A DNA stretch of 64,000 nt. Origin: an uncultured Acidimicrobiaceae bacterium. Its GTDB lineage: Bacteria; Actinomycetota; Acidimicrobiia; Acidimicrobiales; Ilumatobacteraceae. Position 1 is the first letter of the stretch. Every line of letters starts with the position of its first letter. A program made the translations under genes and the position numbers. The stretch spans positions 1 to 64,000 of the forward strand of contig CAIXIJ010000001.1 of assembly GCA_903919455.1 (NCBI GenBank), read 5' to 3'. Shown here piece by piece: positions 56,701 to 64,000 of the stretch. A model generated the notes under the pieces. It was not told the origin of the DNA. It did not search any database and saw only the letters and a program-made list of their open reading frames with translations.

Positions 56701-57651
56701 ATGCCGTACGACAAAGGCCTCTTCGAACTCGGTGACGCGTGCTACGCCTACCTGCAGCCGGATGGCAGTTGGGGTTGGAGCAACGCCGGTCTGGTGATGG
56801 GCGATGGAGTGTCGCTATTGGTCGACACCCTGTTCGATCTCAAGCTCACTGCCGAGATGCTCACGGCCATGCAACCCGTCACTCGCGTGTCGCCCATCGG
56901 CACCTTGGTGAACACGCACGCCAACGGCGATCACTGCTACGGCAACGAGTTGGTGGAGGGTGCAGAGATCATCGCCAGTGCCGCCACGGCGCACGAGATG
57001 AACGAGGTGCCGCCCGCGATGCTGGCCGCGTTGAACAAGGCTGATGGGGAAGTGGGCGAGCTCTTCCGTCACTTCTTCGGTGCGTTCGAATTCGACGGGA
57101 TCAACGTCAGCATGCCCACCCGTACCTTCGAGGGCCGGTTGGAGGTCGACGTGGCCGGTCGGATGGTGGAACTCATCGAGGTCGGCCCGGCGCATACCCG
57201 AGGCGACACCATCGTCTACGTGCCCGACGCGCGCACCGTCTACACGGGCGACATCCTGTTCATCGGTGGCACGCCCATCGTGTGGGCGGGCCCGCTCGGC
57301 AACTGGGTGGCGGCCTGCGACCTGATGCTGGGCATGGATGTCGACACCGTGGTGCCGGGTCACGGCCCCATCACCGACAAGGCGGGCATTGTTGCGGTGC
57401 GCGATTACCTCGCGTTTGTGGATGCCGAGGCCACCGCCCGCCATGCGGCAGGTGTGGATGCGTGGGAGGCCGCCCGCCAGATCGCGGCCGAGATCGGCGC
57501 CAAGGAAGACTTCCGTGGATGGAGCGAGTTCGGCCGGATCAGCGTGAACGTGGACACGGCCTATCGCAGCCTCGACCCCGCCTATGTCACGCCCAACATC
57601 GTGGAGCAGTTCCGCCGCATGGCCGAACTCGAAGGCTTCCTGCCTGCCTGA
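56701..57651 (+). CDS. MBL-fold metallo-hydrolase
   Basis: The 316-residue protein has the metallo-beta-lactamase fold with the first metal motif as H73-A-N75-G-D77-H78 (NTHANGDHCYGN), where the usual second His is Asn. Later ligands are PAHTRGD, YTGDILF and VVPGHGP. Enzymes with this HxNxDH site include lactonases, alkylsulfatases and other hydrolases with altered metal use. The substrate is unknown. The ATG 56701 is directly preceded by AGGAGG, too close to work as a normal ribosome-binding site. SURF1 converges 3 nt after the stop. Confidence 0.87.
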   Translation: MPYDKGLFELGDACYAYLQPDGSWGWSNAGLVMGDGVSLLVDTLFDLKLTAEMLTAMQPVTRVSPIGTLVNTHANGDHCYGNELVEGAEIIASAATAHEMNEVPPAMLAALNKADGEVGELFRHFFGAFEFDGINVSMPTRTFEGRLEVDVAGRMVELIEVGPAHTRGDTIVYVPDARTVYTGDILFIGGTPIVWAGPLGNWVAACDLMLGMDVDTVVPGHGPITDKAGIVAVRDYLAFVDAEATARHAAGVDAWEAARQIAAEIGAKEDFRGWSEFGRISVNVDTAYRSLDPAYVTPNIVEQFRRMAELEGFLPA

Positions 57652-57654
57652 GGG

Positions 57655-58425
57655 TCAGCCGCCGCTGGCGTAATGCTCGGCGATCGGTGGGACCTTCTTC
57701 TTCTTGGGCTTCCCGCTGCGCTCATTGGCCGCGTTGCGCACTGCCAGTAGCCAGCCGGCAATGACGGCCAGGCTGAAGATGAACCACTGGATGGTGTAGC
57801 TCAGGTGCGGTGGGCCGCCATCGAGATCGGGAAACACCACCGGCTCCAGGGCGGCTGCCTCGGGCTGCATGTCGAGTTGATCGAGGTATACGGGCTGCAC
57901 GGTCTGGGTGAACTGCTGCGACAACGCGTCGAGGTCCATGCGACGAATCTGAGTGAGCTGCTCGGCGCCGTTGTCGCTGGCCTGCCCGGTGCCTGCGCTC
58001 TGGCTCTGGCGAATGCGTCCGGTGACGGTGACAGTGCCGCTCGGAGCTGCGGGAAGGGTGACGGTGCCGACGGCAAAGCCGCGGTTCACCATCAGCACGG
58101 TGCCATCGGCGAGCTGCAGGCCACTCACCGCATCATGGCCGCTGGCTCCCGACTGGCTGACGTTCACGATCTCGAAGTCCTTGCCGTTCACGTAGGAGCC
58201 GGTCGCAGTGACGCGACGCCACTCGATGTCGGCCGGTGGCTGGCTCGCAAGTGTCTCGAAGGGCACGATGTCGGCTGCGGTGCGCGAGTTCACCTCCGAC
58301 TTGAAGTCCTGGCGATCCTGGTAGCGACCGAGTTGCCACATGCCCGCCGTGACCATCAGCCCGATGGTGAGCAGGCAGACGACGTGCAGCGCGATCCACT
58401 TCGGCGTGAGCAGGAACTTGTACAT
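57655..58425 (-). CDS. SURF1 family cytochrome oxidase assembly protein
   Basis: The 256-residue protein has a transmembrane helix near each end (about 9-27 and 207-228) with a soluble domain between, the SURF1 layout. MWQLGRYQDRQ after the first helix and PHLSYTIQWFIFSLAVIAGW before the tail are family signatures. It helps assemble heme-copper oxidase; the cytochrome oxidase genes are not in the window. A basic tail (KPKKKKVPP) faces the cytoplasm. Confidence 0.9.
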   Translation of the reverse strand: MYKFLLTPKWIALHVVCLLTIGLMVTAGMWQLGRYQDRQDFKSEVNSRTAADIVPFETLASQPPADIEWRRVTATGSYVNGKDFEIVNVSQSGASGHDAVSGLQLADGTVLMVNRGFAVGTVTLPAAPSGTVTVTGRIRQSQSAGTGQASDNGAEQLTQIRRMDLDALSQQFTQTVQPVYLDQLDMQPEAAALEPVVFPDLDGGPPHLSYTIQWFIFSLAVIAGWLLAVRNAANERSGKPKKKKVPPIAEHYASGG

Positions 58426-58435
58426 GACCCACTTG

Positions 58436-58441
58436 ACGGTA
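58436..58441 (-). promoter_or_regulatory. possible -10 (TACCGT) for the SURF1 gene
   Basis: Minus-strand TACCGT 10 nt before ATG 58425. Weaker than the others. Confidence 0.3.
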
Positions 58442-58480
58442 GCCGCAGTGGGCGCTGCTCACCCATCGCGCCGGGATGGG

Positions 58481-59287
58481 TCAGGTGCGGTCCCAGAGCA
58501 TGCCGCTGGGGCTTTCCGGGTCGAGGAGACGCTGGGAGGGGGATTGGCGGTCGATGTGGCCGATGAGTCCCTTGTACACGCCGAAGCCGCACAGGTCCTG
58601 CAGTTCGGGCGAGAAGCGACGCGCGGTGTCGAGTGGGATTCCCAGCTGCTGGTTTTCCTGTTGCCGAATGAAGCCGGAGCAATAGTTCATGGCGACGCCT
58701 CGTCGCTTGGCGTCGGTGGTGTTGGCGCCGCCTCCGTGCCACAGGCCGCCGTCCCACACCAGAATGCTGCCGCGGGTCATCTCGGCGCACACACTGTCGT
58801 AGTGCTGGCCGTAGACGGGCGACGACGCCGCCCGATGCGTGCCGGGAATGATGCGCGTCGCGCCGTTGGCCTCGGTGAAGTCGGTGATGGCCCACATGCT
58901 GTTCGCGGTGACCGGTGCGTGCGGCTTGGGGATGGGGATCACCTGATCGTCAGCGTGAATGGGTTGCGCCACCTCGCCGGGATGAATGGTGATGGCGCTG
59001 AGGCTGCTGACCAGACACGCCTGCCCGAGCATGTGGTGCATCAGCGACAGCACCACCGGGTGCACCGGAATCTGCTCGTACATCTCGCCGAGTGCCAGCA
59101 GGTTGTAGACACGTGTCGTGGCGCGTCCTTCGAACCCGTTGCCGCCGGTGCTGATGTTCAGTTCGCGCTCCAACCGATCGATGTCGGCGTGCAGCGCGTC
59201 GGCGGTGGCAACATCGAATGCGTCGCGCACGATGGTGCAGCCGTCGCGTTCCAGTCGCTCGATGTGAGGGCTCAGCTCATCGCTCAT
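58481..59287 (-). CDS. phytanoyl-CoA dioxygenase family protein
   Basis: The 268-residue Fe(II)/2-oxoglutarate enzyme has H111-x-D113 (PIHADDQVIP) and distal H184 (GGLWHGGGANTT), with an Arg further on for 2OG. Family members hydroxylate acyl-CoAs or small molecules such as ectoine or halogenated substrates. TRVYNLLALG and the TRGSILVWDGGLWHGGGA region are well kept. ATG 59287 is used; GTG 59296 would add three residues. It is divergent from the phosphotransferase, whose proposed start (59337) lies 49 nt away. Confidence 0.87.
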   Translation of the reverse strand: MSDELSPHIERLERDGCTIVRDAFDVATADALHADIDRLERELNISTGGNGFEGRATTRVYNLLALGEMYEQIPVHPVVLSLMHHMLGQACLVSSLSAITIHPGEVAQPIHADDQVIPIPKPHAPVTANSMWAITDFTEANGATRIIPGTHRAASSPVYGQHYDSVCAEMTRGSILVWDGGLWHGGGANTTDAKRRGVAMNYCSGFIRQQENQQLGIPLDTARRFSPELQDLCGFGVYKGLIGHIDRQSPSQRLLDPESPSGMLWDRT

Positions 59288-59321
59288 GACGTTCACTGTG
59301 CCAGACGGTGCGGCGCAGGGC

Positions 59322-59327
59322 TACGGT
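59322..59327 (+). promoter_or_regulatory. predicted -10 (TACGGT) for the phosphotransferase, leaderless
   Basis: TACGGT followed by 9 nt and ATG 59337. It supports this start over the one at 59286, which would overlap the divergent gene. Confidence 0.42.
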
Positions 59328-59336
59328 CAGCAGTTG

Positions 59337-60371
59337 ATGGACCCGCAATTGATCACTTCCGAATGGCTCAGCGGCGTGCTCGGCGCGCCGGTCACCATCA
59401 CTGCCGAGAAGCGAATCGGCGATGGGCTGGTGGGCATGAACATGCGCTACGCGCTGGAAGTGCCGGAAGGCTCGGGCTTGCCTTCGAGCATCATCGCCAA
59501 GTTGCCGTCGCCCGACGACACCAGCCGTGCCACGGGTGTGGCGTTGCGCAACTACGAGCGCGAAGTGAAGTTCTACGAGGAGATCGCTCCCACCGTCGAC
59601 ATCCGCGCAGCGAAGTGCTGGTTCTCCGAGTGGGACGAAGCCACCGGCGACTTCATCCTGCTGATGGAAGACCTCTCGCCGTGCGAGCAGGGCAACCAGA
59701 TCACGGGGTGTTCGGTGGAGTTGGCCCGCCGATCCGTGGTGGAACTGGCCCGCCTTCACGGTCCGCGTTGGGGCGACTCGTCGCTCGACGACATCGAGTT
59801 CCTTCAGCGTCGCACCGCCGCCGATGCCGATCAGTTGACGATGCTCTACGGCATGTTTCTGCCGGGCTTCCTCGGCATCTTCGGGAAGTACCTCGACACG
59901 GAAGGCATCGCGCTGATCGAGCGTTTCGCAGCGCGCATTCCGGAATGGATCGAAGGCCGCGACCTGCCGAACACCGTCACGCACGGCGACTACCGCCTCG
60001 ACAACCTGATGTTCGCCAGCGAACAGGGCGGGTACCCGGTGGCGACGGTGGATTGGCAGACCCCCGGGCAGGGGCCCGGCAGCTCCGATGTGAGTTACTT
60101 CCTGGGTGCCGGCCCGTTGCCCGACGACCGTCGGGCGATCGAGCGGCAACTCATCGGCGAGTACCTCGCCGCCTTGGAGGGTTACGGCGTGGTCCAGGAC
60201 GAAGCATCCTTCTGGCGGCACTACGCCCGAGACGCATTCGGGGGCATCATCATGTCGGTGGTTGCGTCGCAGATCGTCGGTGTGAGCGACCGCAGCGAGG
60301 CGATGTTCGCCGCCATGGCCACTCGCCACACCATTCACGCGCTCGACCTCCACAGCGAAAGCCTGATCTGA
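59337..60371 (+). CDS. aminoglycoside-phosphotransferase/EcK-like kinase family protein
   Basis: The 344-residue protein kinase-like phosphotransferase has the catalytic loop VTHGDYRLDNLMF (Asp/Asn) and the metal DW motif VDWQTPGQG, with an N-terminal lobe carrying AKLPSPDD. It is related to the APH/ecdysteroid-kinase-like family (DUF1679-type), which phosphorylates small alcohols or is found with acyl-CoA dehydrogenases. The specific substrate is unknown. ATG 59337 is chosen on promoter spacing. The DUF4262 gene starts 2 nt after its stop. Confidence 0.85.
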   Translation: MDPQLITSEWLSGVLGAPVTITAEKRIGDGLVGMNMRYALEVPEGSGLPSSIIAKLPSPDDTSRATGVALRNYEREVKFYEEIAPTVDIRAAKCWFSEWDEATGDFILLMEDLSPCEQGNQITGCSVELARRSVVELARLHGPRWGDSSLDDIEFLQRRTAADADQLTMLYGMFLPGFLGIFGKYLDTEGIALIERFAARIPEWIEGRDLPNTVTHGDYRLDNLMFASEQGGYPVATVDWQTPGQGPGSSDVSYFLGAGPLPDDRRAIERQLIGEYLAALEGYGVVQDEASFWRHYARDAFGGIIMSVVASQIVGVSDRSEAMFAAMATRHTIHALDLHSESLI

Positions 60372-60373
60372 CA

Positions 60374-60856
60374 GTGGAACTGCCCGACTTCCACATTCCA
60401 CATGCGGAGAAGATCGAGTGGATGATCGAGACGCATGGTTGGGCGATGGAACCCGTGGCGGCGCGCACCGACACCGACCCGCCGCTGGCCGGCTACGTGT
60501 ACACCATCGGGTACCCGGAGGCGTTCGGCTTTCCCGAGGTGGTGGTGTTCGGGCTGACGCCCGCCACCGCACGCGGTCTGTTCGACATGATCGCCGACAT
60601 GCTCCGTGGCGGCACCGAGATACCGGTGGATGCCGAGCTGGTGGGTCTATTCGACAACGACCTGCGCTGCGTGTTCGCCCCGCTCGGCAACGACGTGGTC
60701 GCCGAGTTGCTCGGCACGGCCGTGGCGTGGCGTAAGGGTGCTCCGTTCAACGCAGTGCAGTTGCTGTGGCCCGACCGCAATGGGTTCCTGCCCACGGAAC
60801 CTGGCTTCGATCGCCGAATGTCGTTGGCCCAACCGGTGGTGGCCGACGTACGCTGA
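60374..60856 (+). CDS. DUF4262 domain-containing protein
   Basis: The 160-residue protein matches the DUF4262 pattern: LAGYVYTIGYPEAFGFPEVVVFG near residue 40 and RKGAPFNAVQLLWPDRNGFLP near the end. The function of the family is unknown. It begins at GTG 60374, 2 nt after the phosphotransferase stop, and is followed 4 nt later by the DCC gene, so three genes form an operon. Confidence 0.82.
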   Translation: MELPDFHIPHAEKIEWMIETHGWAMEPVAARTDTDPPLAGYVYTIGYPEAFGFPEVVVFGLTPATARGLFDMIADMLRGGTEIPVDAELVGLFDNDLRCVFAPLGNDVVAELLGTAVAWRKGAPFNAVQLLWPDRNGFLPTEPGFDRRMSLAQPVVADVR

Positions 60857-60860
60857 CGGC

Positions 60861-61247
60861 ATGGCAACTGCGCTCGTGCCGCCAACGTTGATCTTCGACG
60901 GCGACTGTGCGTTCTGCAGCTCCTCGGTGCGGGCAGGCAAGCGGTGGATGCGGCGGATGCCCGCTGCTGTGCCGTACCAGACCGCCGACCTGTCGGCGGT
61001 GGGCCTCACCGAGCAGCAATGCTCGGAGTCGGTGCGTTACGTGGACGCCAACGGCACGCTGTTCGCCGCGCACGACGCGGTAGGGGCGCTACTGCGCGAC
61101 GCCGGCCGCGGGTGGTGGCTCCTCGGCTCGCTGGAGCGGGTGCCCGGCATTCACTGGCTGAGCGGTGTGACGTATCGCTGGATCGCGAAGAACCGCTACC
61201 GGTTGCCGGGCGGTACACCGGCCTGCAACCTCAGCGACCGCCACTGA
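60861..61247 (+). CDS. DCC-family thiol-disulfide oxidoreductase-like protein
   Basis: The 128-residue protein has the DCC (DUF393) motif DGDCAFCSSSV with C16-x2-C19, a thioredoxin-like fold, and the later WLSGVTYRWIAKNRYRLPG. Such proteins are predicted thiol oxidoreductases; the physiological partner is not known. ATG 60861 is 4 nt after the DUF4262 stop. Its 3' end overlaps the convergent small gene by 17 nt. Confidence 0.87.
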   Translation: MATALVPPTLIFDGDCAFCSSSVRAGKRWMRRMPAAVPYQTADLSAVGLTEQQCSESVRYVDANGTLFAAHDAVGALLRDAGRGWWLLGSLERVPGIHWLSGVTYRWIAKNRYRLPGGTPACNLSDRH

Positions 61248-61476
61248 CCGTTCGCAACTCGTTCAACTCGGCCACCAATTCGTCCATGGCGGCGGTCTCG
61301 TGCGCTTGCAGCCGAATGCGGCGCGCGCAGTCGAATCCGGCGAGTTTCACCAGCGCCGTGAAGTCGAGATCGGGTTGGTCGAGCGTGGTGCGCAGCGCCG
61401 TGGTGAGCGCCGCAACCGGGTCGAGGTCGTACTGCTGTAGCAGTGCTTCCACATCGCGTTTGCGAAGCTTGGTCAC
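61231..61476 (-). CDS. small conserved hypothetical coupled to the helicase
   Basis: The 81-residue protein (VTKLRKRDVEALLQQYDLDP) is mostly helical and amphipathic with a C-terminal Glu/Leu stretch (MDELVAELNELRTV). Its GTG at 61476 overlaps the helicase TGA as GTGA, so the two are translated together. I do not recognise the family. The coupling suggests a helicase partner; this is inference. Confidence 0.6.
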   Translation of the reverse strand: MTKLRKRDVEALLQQYDLDPVAALTTALRTTLDQPDLDFTALVKLAGFDCARRIRLQAHETAAMDELVAELNELRTVSGGR

Positions 61477-63989
61477 GGAGCCGAGCCCAATGAGCCGAGC
61501 GATTCCAGGACCAGCGTGGGAGCGCCGTCGGCGAGGGCGGCCTCGATGTCGACGGTGGCGGTGAAGCGCCACTCGCCGTCGCCGGCCGGGTCGACGATCT
61601 GCTGCTCGATGCGCCACGTGCCGGCCTCTTCCGTGAGCCGGAAGTACTGCGCGTTGCGAGCATCGCCGTCGATGCCGATGGTGTCGTACTCACGCCAGTA
61701 GGGGGCGATGGTGTCGCGAATGCGCCAGTCTTCCCAGCCCCAGCGTTCGGCCAGAGCCGGATAGGCGCGGCGGGCCAGCAGTTCCACCCATGCGAAGGCC
61801 GTGGTGCGTACGGCGGTGCGCCACGAGGCGGGCGGGCCCGACTGCAGCGACGTGAGCGCCTCGGGTGCCTCGTGGCCGTGCACCGGCTGGCCGGCGAGGC
61901 GGGCCCACTCGTCGAGCAGGGTGGCGTCGGTGGCGCGGATGAGTGCGCCCAGCCAGTCGACGATGTCTTCGAGGTCGTCGTTGTACACGTCGTCGGGCAG
62001 CGATCGGTCGAGCGTTCGCCACGCGTCGGTGAGGTATCGCAGCAGCAGGCCTTCGCTGCGGTCCAGCCGATATCGACGAATGAACGACGCGAAGGTGTCG
62101 CCGGTCTCGAGCATCTCGCGCAGAATGCTCTTCGGTGAAGGGCCCTCGGCCACCCAGGGGTGACGTTCGCGGTAGGGCTGGATGCACGACTCGAGCAGTT
62201 CCTTCAGCGGCATCGGCCACGTGACGGTTTCGAGGCGCTCCATGCGCTCCTCGTACTCGATGCCTTCGCTCTTCATGCGCGCCACCTCGGCGCCCTTCGC
62301 AGCGTGCTGCTGGGCGTACAGGATCTGGCGCGGGTCGTCGAGCACAGCTTCCACGACGCTCACCACGTCGAGCACGTAGCCGGGATCGTCGCGATCGAAC
62401 GACGCCACCAACTCGATGGCGAAGGGCATGAGCGGTGCCGAGAAGCGCAGGGCAGCTCGCTCGTCGCTTCCCTCCACCAACGACCCCACGCGCACACCGG
62501 CGCAGCGGCCGTGTTCGTCGCGCCGTCGTTCGGCCACGCCTGCGGCCTCCAGACTGCGATAGAGCGCGATGGCACGCTTCTTATGCAGGCGACGCCGGGG
62601 CGGCGCGTCGTGGTTGGTGTTCAACAGGCGCTTCAACGCGCTGGGGCCATCGGATCGCCCGAGCACGTTGGCCACCATGTCGGCCGTCACCTTGAAGCGC
62701 GACACCAGCGCCTCGGGCTGTGCGGTCATCAACCGCTGCATCGTGGCTTCGTCGTAGTGCACGGCACCCTCGGGCGGTTTCGCCTTCGTGGCCTTCTTGC
62801 GCGCCTTGGGGTCGTCGCCTGCCCGGCTGAGGGCTTTGGCGTTCTCGATGACGTGCTCGGGCGCCTGCACCCACACGTGGCCATCGGGATCGAAGCCGGG
62901 GCGTCCGGCGCGACCGGAGAGTTGGCGGAACTCGCGCACGGTGAACACGCGCACCTTGGACCCGTCGAACTTGGTGAGCGCCGTCATCAACACCGTTCGG
63001 ATGGGAATGTTCACGCCTACGCCGAGCGTGTCGGTACCGCAGATCACCGGCAGGAGGCCGGCGCCAGCGAGGCGTTCCACGAGTCGTCGGTGCCGGGGGA
63101 GCATGCCCGCATGGTGCACGCCAACGCCGTTGCGCAACAGACGGTCGAGTGTCTCACCGAAGCCCTTCGTGGTCTTCTCGGCCTTCAATGCTTCGGCGAT
63201 GGCCTCGCGCTGTGCGCGGGTGGTGACGGCGAGGCTCACCAACCCCTGGGCCCGTTCGATGGCGTTGTTCTGTGTGGCGTGCACGACGTACACGGGGGTG
63301 AGGCCGTCGCGGACGGCATCGAGCACGCTGTCGGCCACATGGGTCATGCGCCACTGGTGGTGCAGCGGGGTGGGCCGGTCGACGGAGGTGACGGCGGTGA
63401 CCGAACGCCCCGACCGTTCGGCGAGGTCGGTGGTGATGGCGGTCATGTCGCCGAGCGTGGCTGAGGCCAGCAGCATCTGGCACCCGGTCAGTTCCAACAG
63501 CGGAATCTGCCAGGCCCACCCGCGGTCGCGTTCGGCGTAGTAGTGGAACTCGTCGAGACAGGCGAACCCGTACTCGCTGGCATCACCGGTGGTAAGGGCG
63601 TGGTTTGCCAGCACCTCGGCCGTACACACCAACACCGGCGCGTCGGGATTGATGGATGCATCACCGGTGGCCAAGCCCACGTGCTCGGCGCCGAGCAGGT
63701 CGACGAGGTCGAAGAACTTCTCGGCCACCAATGCCTTGATCGGCGCAGTCCACACCGCTCGCTTCCCGGCGTTCAACGCCAGCGCGATGCCGGCCATCGC
63801 CACCAGGCTCTTGCCCGACCCTGTGGGAGTGGCGAGCACCACATGGTCACCCAACGCCAGCGACAGGATGGCGTCCTCTTGATGTGGGTACAGCGGTCGA
63901 CCGCCCTCGGCTGCCCACGCGCTGAATGCGTCGGCCACCTCGGTGGGGTCGGATCCCGTCGCCGGGAGGAAGTCGCGCAGCGCAGCCAT
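61473..63989 (-). CDS. DEAD/DEAH-box helicase with DUF3516-like C-terminus
   Basis: The 838-residue superfamily 2 helicase of the Ski2-like type has motif I TPTGSGKS (54-61), motif II D146-E147-F148-H149 (LDEFHYY), motif III SATLGD, and motif VI RQLSGRAGRPGFD. The C-terminal half (about 430-838) is helical and matches the actinobacterial DUF3516 helicase architecture. It likely unwinds RNA or RNA/DNA hybrids; the target is unknown. The full reading frame, including ATG 63989, is inside the window with 11 bases to the right edge, so its promoter is not seen. The small 81-residue gene overlaps its 3' end. Confidence 0.9.
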   Translation of the reverse strand: MAALRDFLPATGSDPTEVADAFSAWAAEGGRPLYPHQEDAILSLALGDHVVLATPTGSGKSLVAMAGIALALNAGKRAVWTAPIKALVAEKFFDLVDLLGAEHVGLATGDASINPDAPVLVCTAEVLANHALTTGDASEYGFACLDEFHYYAERDRGWAWQIPLLELTGCQMLLASATLGDMTAITTDLAERSGRSVTAVTSVDRPTPLHHQWRMTHVADSVLDAVRDGLTPVYVVHATQNNAIERAQGLVSLAVTTRAQREAIAEALKAEKTTKGFGETLDRLLRNGVGVHHAGMLPRHRRLVERLAGAGLLPVICGTDTLGVGVNIPIRTVLMTALTKFDGSKVRVFTVREFRQLSGRAGRPGFDPDGHVWVQAPEHVIENAKALSRAGDDPKARKKATKAKPPEGAVHYDEATMQRLMTAQPEALVSRFKVTADMVANVLGRSDGPSALKRLLNTNHDAPPRRRLHKKRAIALYRSLEAAGVAERRRDEHGRCAGVRVGSLVEGSDERAALRFSAPLMPFAIELVASFDRDDPGYVLDVVSVVEAVLDDPRQILYAQQHAAKGAEVARMKSEGIEYEERMERLETVTWPMPLKELLESCIQPYRERHPWVAEGPSPKSILREMLETGDTFASFIRRYRLDRSEGLLLRYLTDAWRTLDRSLPDDVYNDDLEDIVDWLGALIRATDATLLDEWARLAGQPVHGHEAPEALTSLQSGPPASWRTAVRTTAFAWVELLARRAYPALAERWGWEDWRIRDTIAPYWREYDTIGIDGDARNAQYFRLTEEAGTWRIEQQIVDPAGDGEWRFTATVDIEAALADGAPTLVLESLGSLGSAP

Positions 63990-64000
63990 GTGGGCACCAG

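Noticed and set aside
59286-59336. Upstream start for the phosphotransferase at 59286
   Set aside because: It would overlap the start of the divergent dioxygenase gene; ATG 59337 has a better-placed -10.

Overview
This is a GC-rich chromosomal window (about two-thirds G+C by eye) from a free-living actinobacterium. The best guess is Acidimicrobiia (Ilumatobacter/Microthrix relatives). That rests on the tig-clpP-clpX, mreBCD-PBP2-RodA, radical-SAM/RNase E-G/L21/L27 and obgE-proB gene orders, on SCO6745, WS/DGAT and SURF1 proteins, and on many apparently leaderless starts. It is inference from content; no rRNA is present. Nothing looks like a plasmid, phage, insertion sequence or CRISPR array. 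Gene density is very high and no gene-free stretch exceeds 300 bases.

Layout. 1-13.6 kb is mixed metabolism: a truncated secreted repeat protein at the left edge, a 2-oxoglutarate oxygenase, a frameshifted alpha/beta hydrolase, 6-phosphofructokinase, a double cupin, an SPFH protein coupled to a Rieske oxygenase, an SGNH hydrolase, tRNA-Pro(TGG), a tandem universal stress protein, a cupredoxin-multicopper oxidase and a cysteine-desulfurase-like protein. 13.7-19 kb is protein quality control (tig, clpP, clpX), then folC and ndk. 19-25.3 kb is the cell-elongation cluster mreB-mreC-mreD-PBP2-rodA. 25.3-31 kb is a B12-type radical SAM protein, its DUF2344 partner, RNase E/G, rplU and rpmA, ended by a strong terminator. 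31-36.3 kb holds dgt, obgE-proB and murJ. 36.3-41.8 kb holds a secreted subtilase and a MoxR/VWA pair. 41.9-52.1 kb is a seven-gene minus-strand purine operon, purL(SL)-purQ-purC-purF-purDM-purN-guaB. 52.2-64 kb is mixed: histidine phosphatase, GMC oxidoreductase, WS/DGAT acyltransferase, aldo/keto reductase, metallo-beta-lactamase-fold enzyme, SURF1, phytanoyl-CoA-type dioxygenase, phosphotransferase, DUF4262, DCC protein and a large DEFH helicase.

How the genes work together. The purine operon makes AIR and SAICAR from PRPP and sends IMP to XMP through GuaB; purE/K/B/H are not in the window. Most junctions overlap by ATGA. PurD and PurM are one polypeptide followed by an overlapping purN, which recalls the eukaryotic GARS-AIRS-GART enzyme. 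The purF/purD junction is a triplicated 17-bp unit that creates two six-codon ORFs linked by ATGA overlaps.

Most notable signals: (a) the purD-purM fusion and the chained mini-ORFs; (b) a predicted nine-codon leaderless leader peptide whose stop overlaps the mreB start; (c) a recurring TANNNT -10 hexamer 6-11 nt before start codons on both strands; (d) two mutually exclusive hairpin arrangements upstream of the cysteine-desulfurase-like gene; (e) a His/Asp tail on trigger factor; (f) a single-base frameshift in an otherwise good hydrolase gene. I did not find a clearly novel defence or mobile system.
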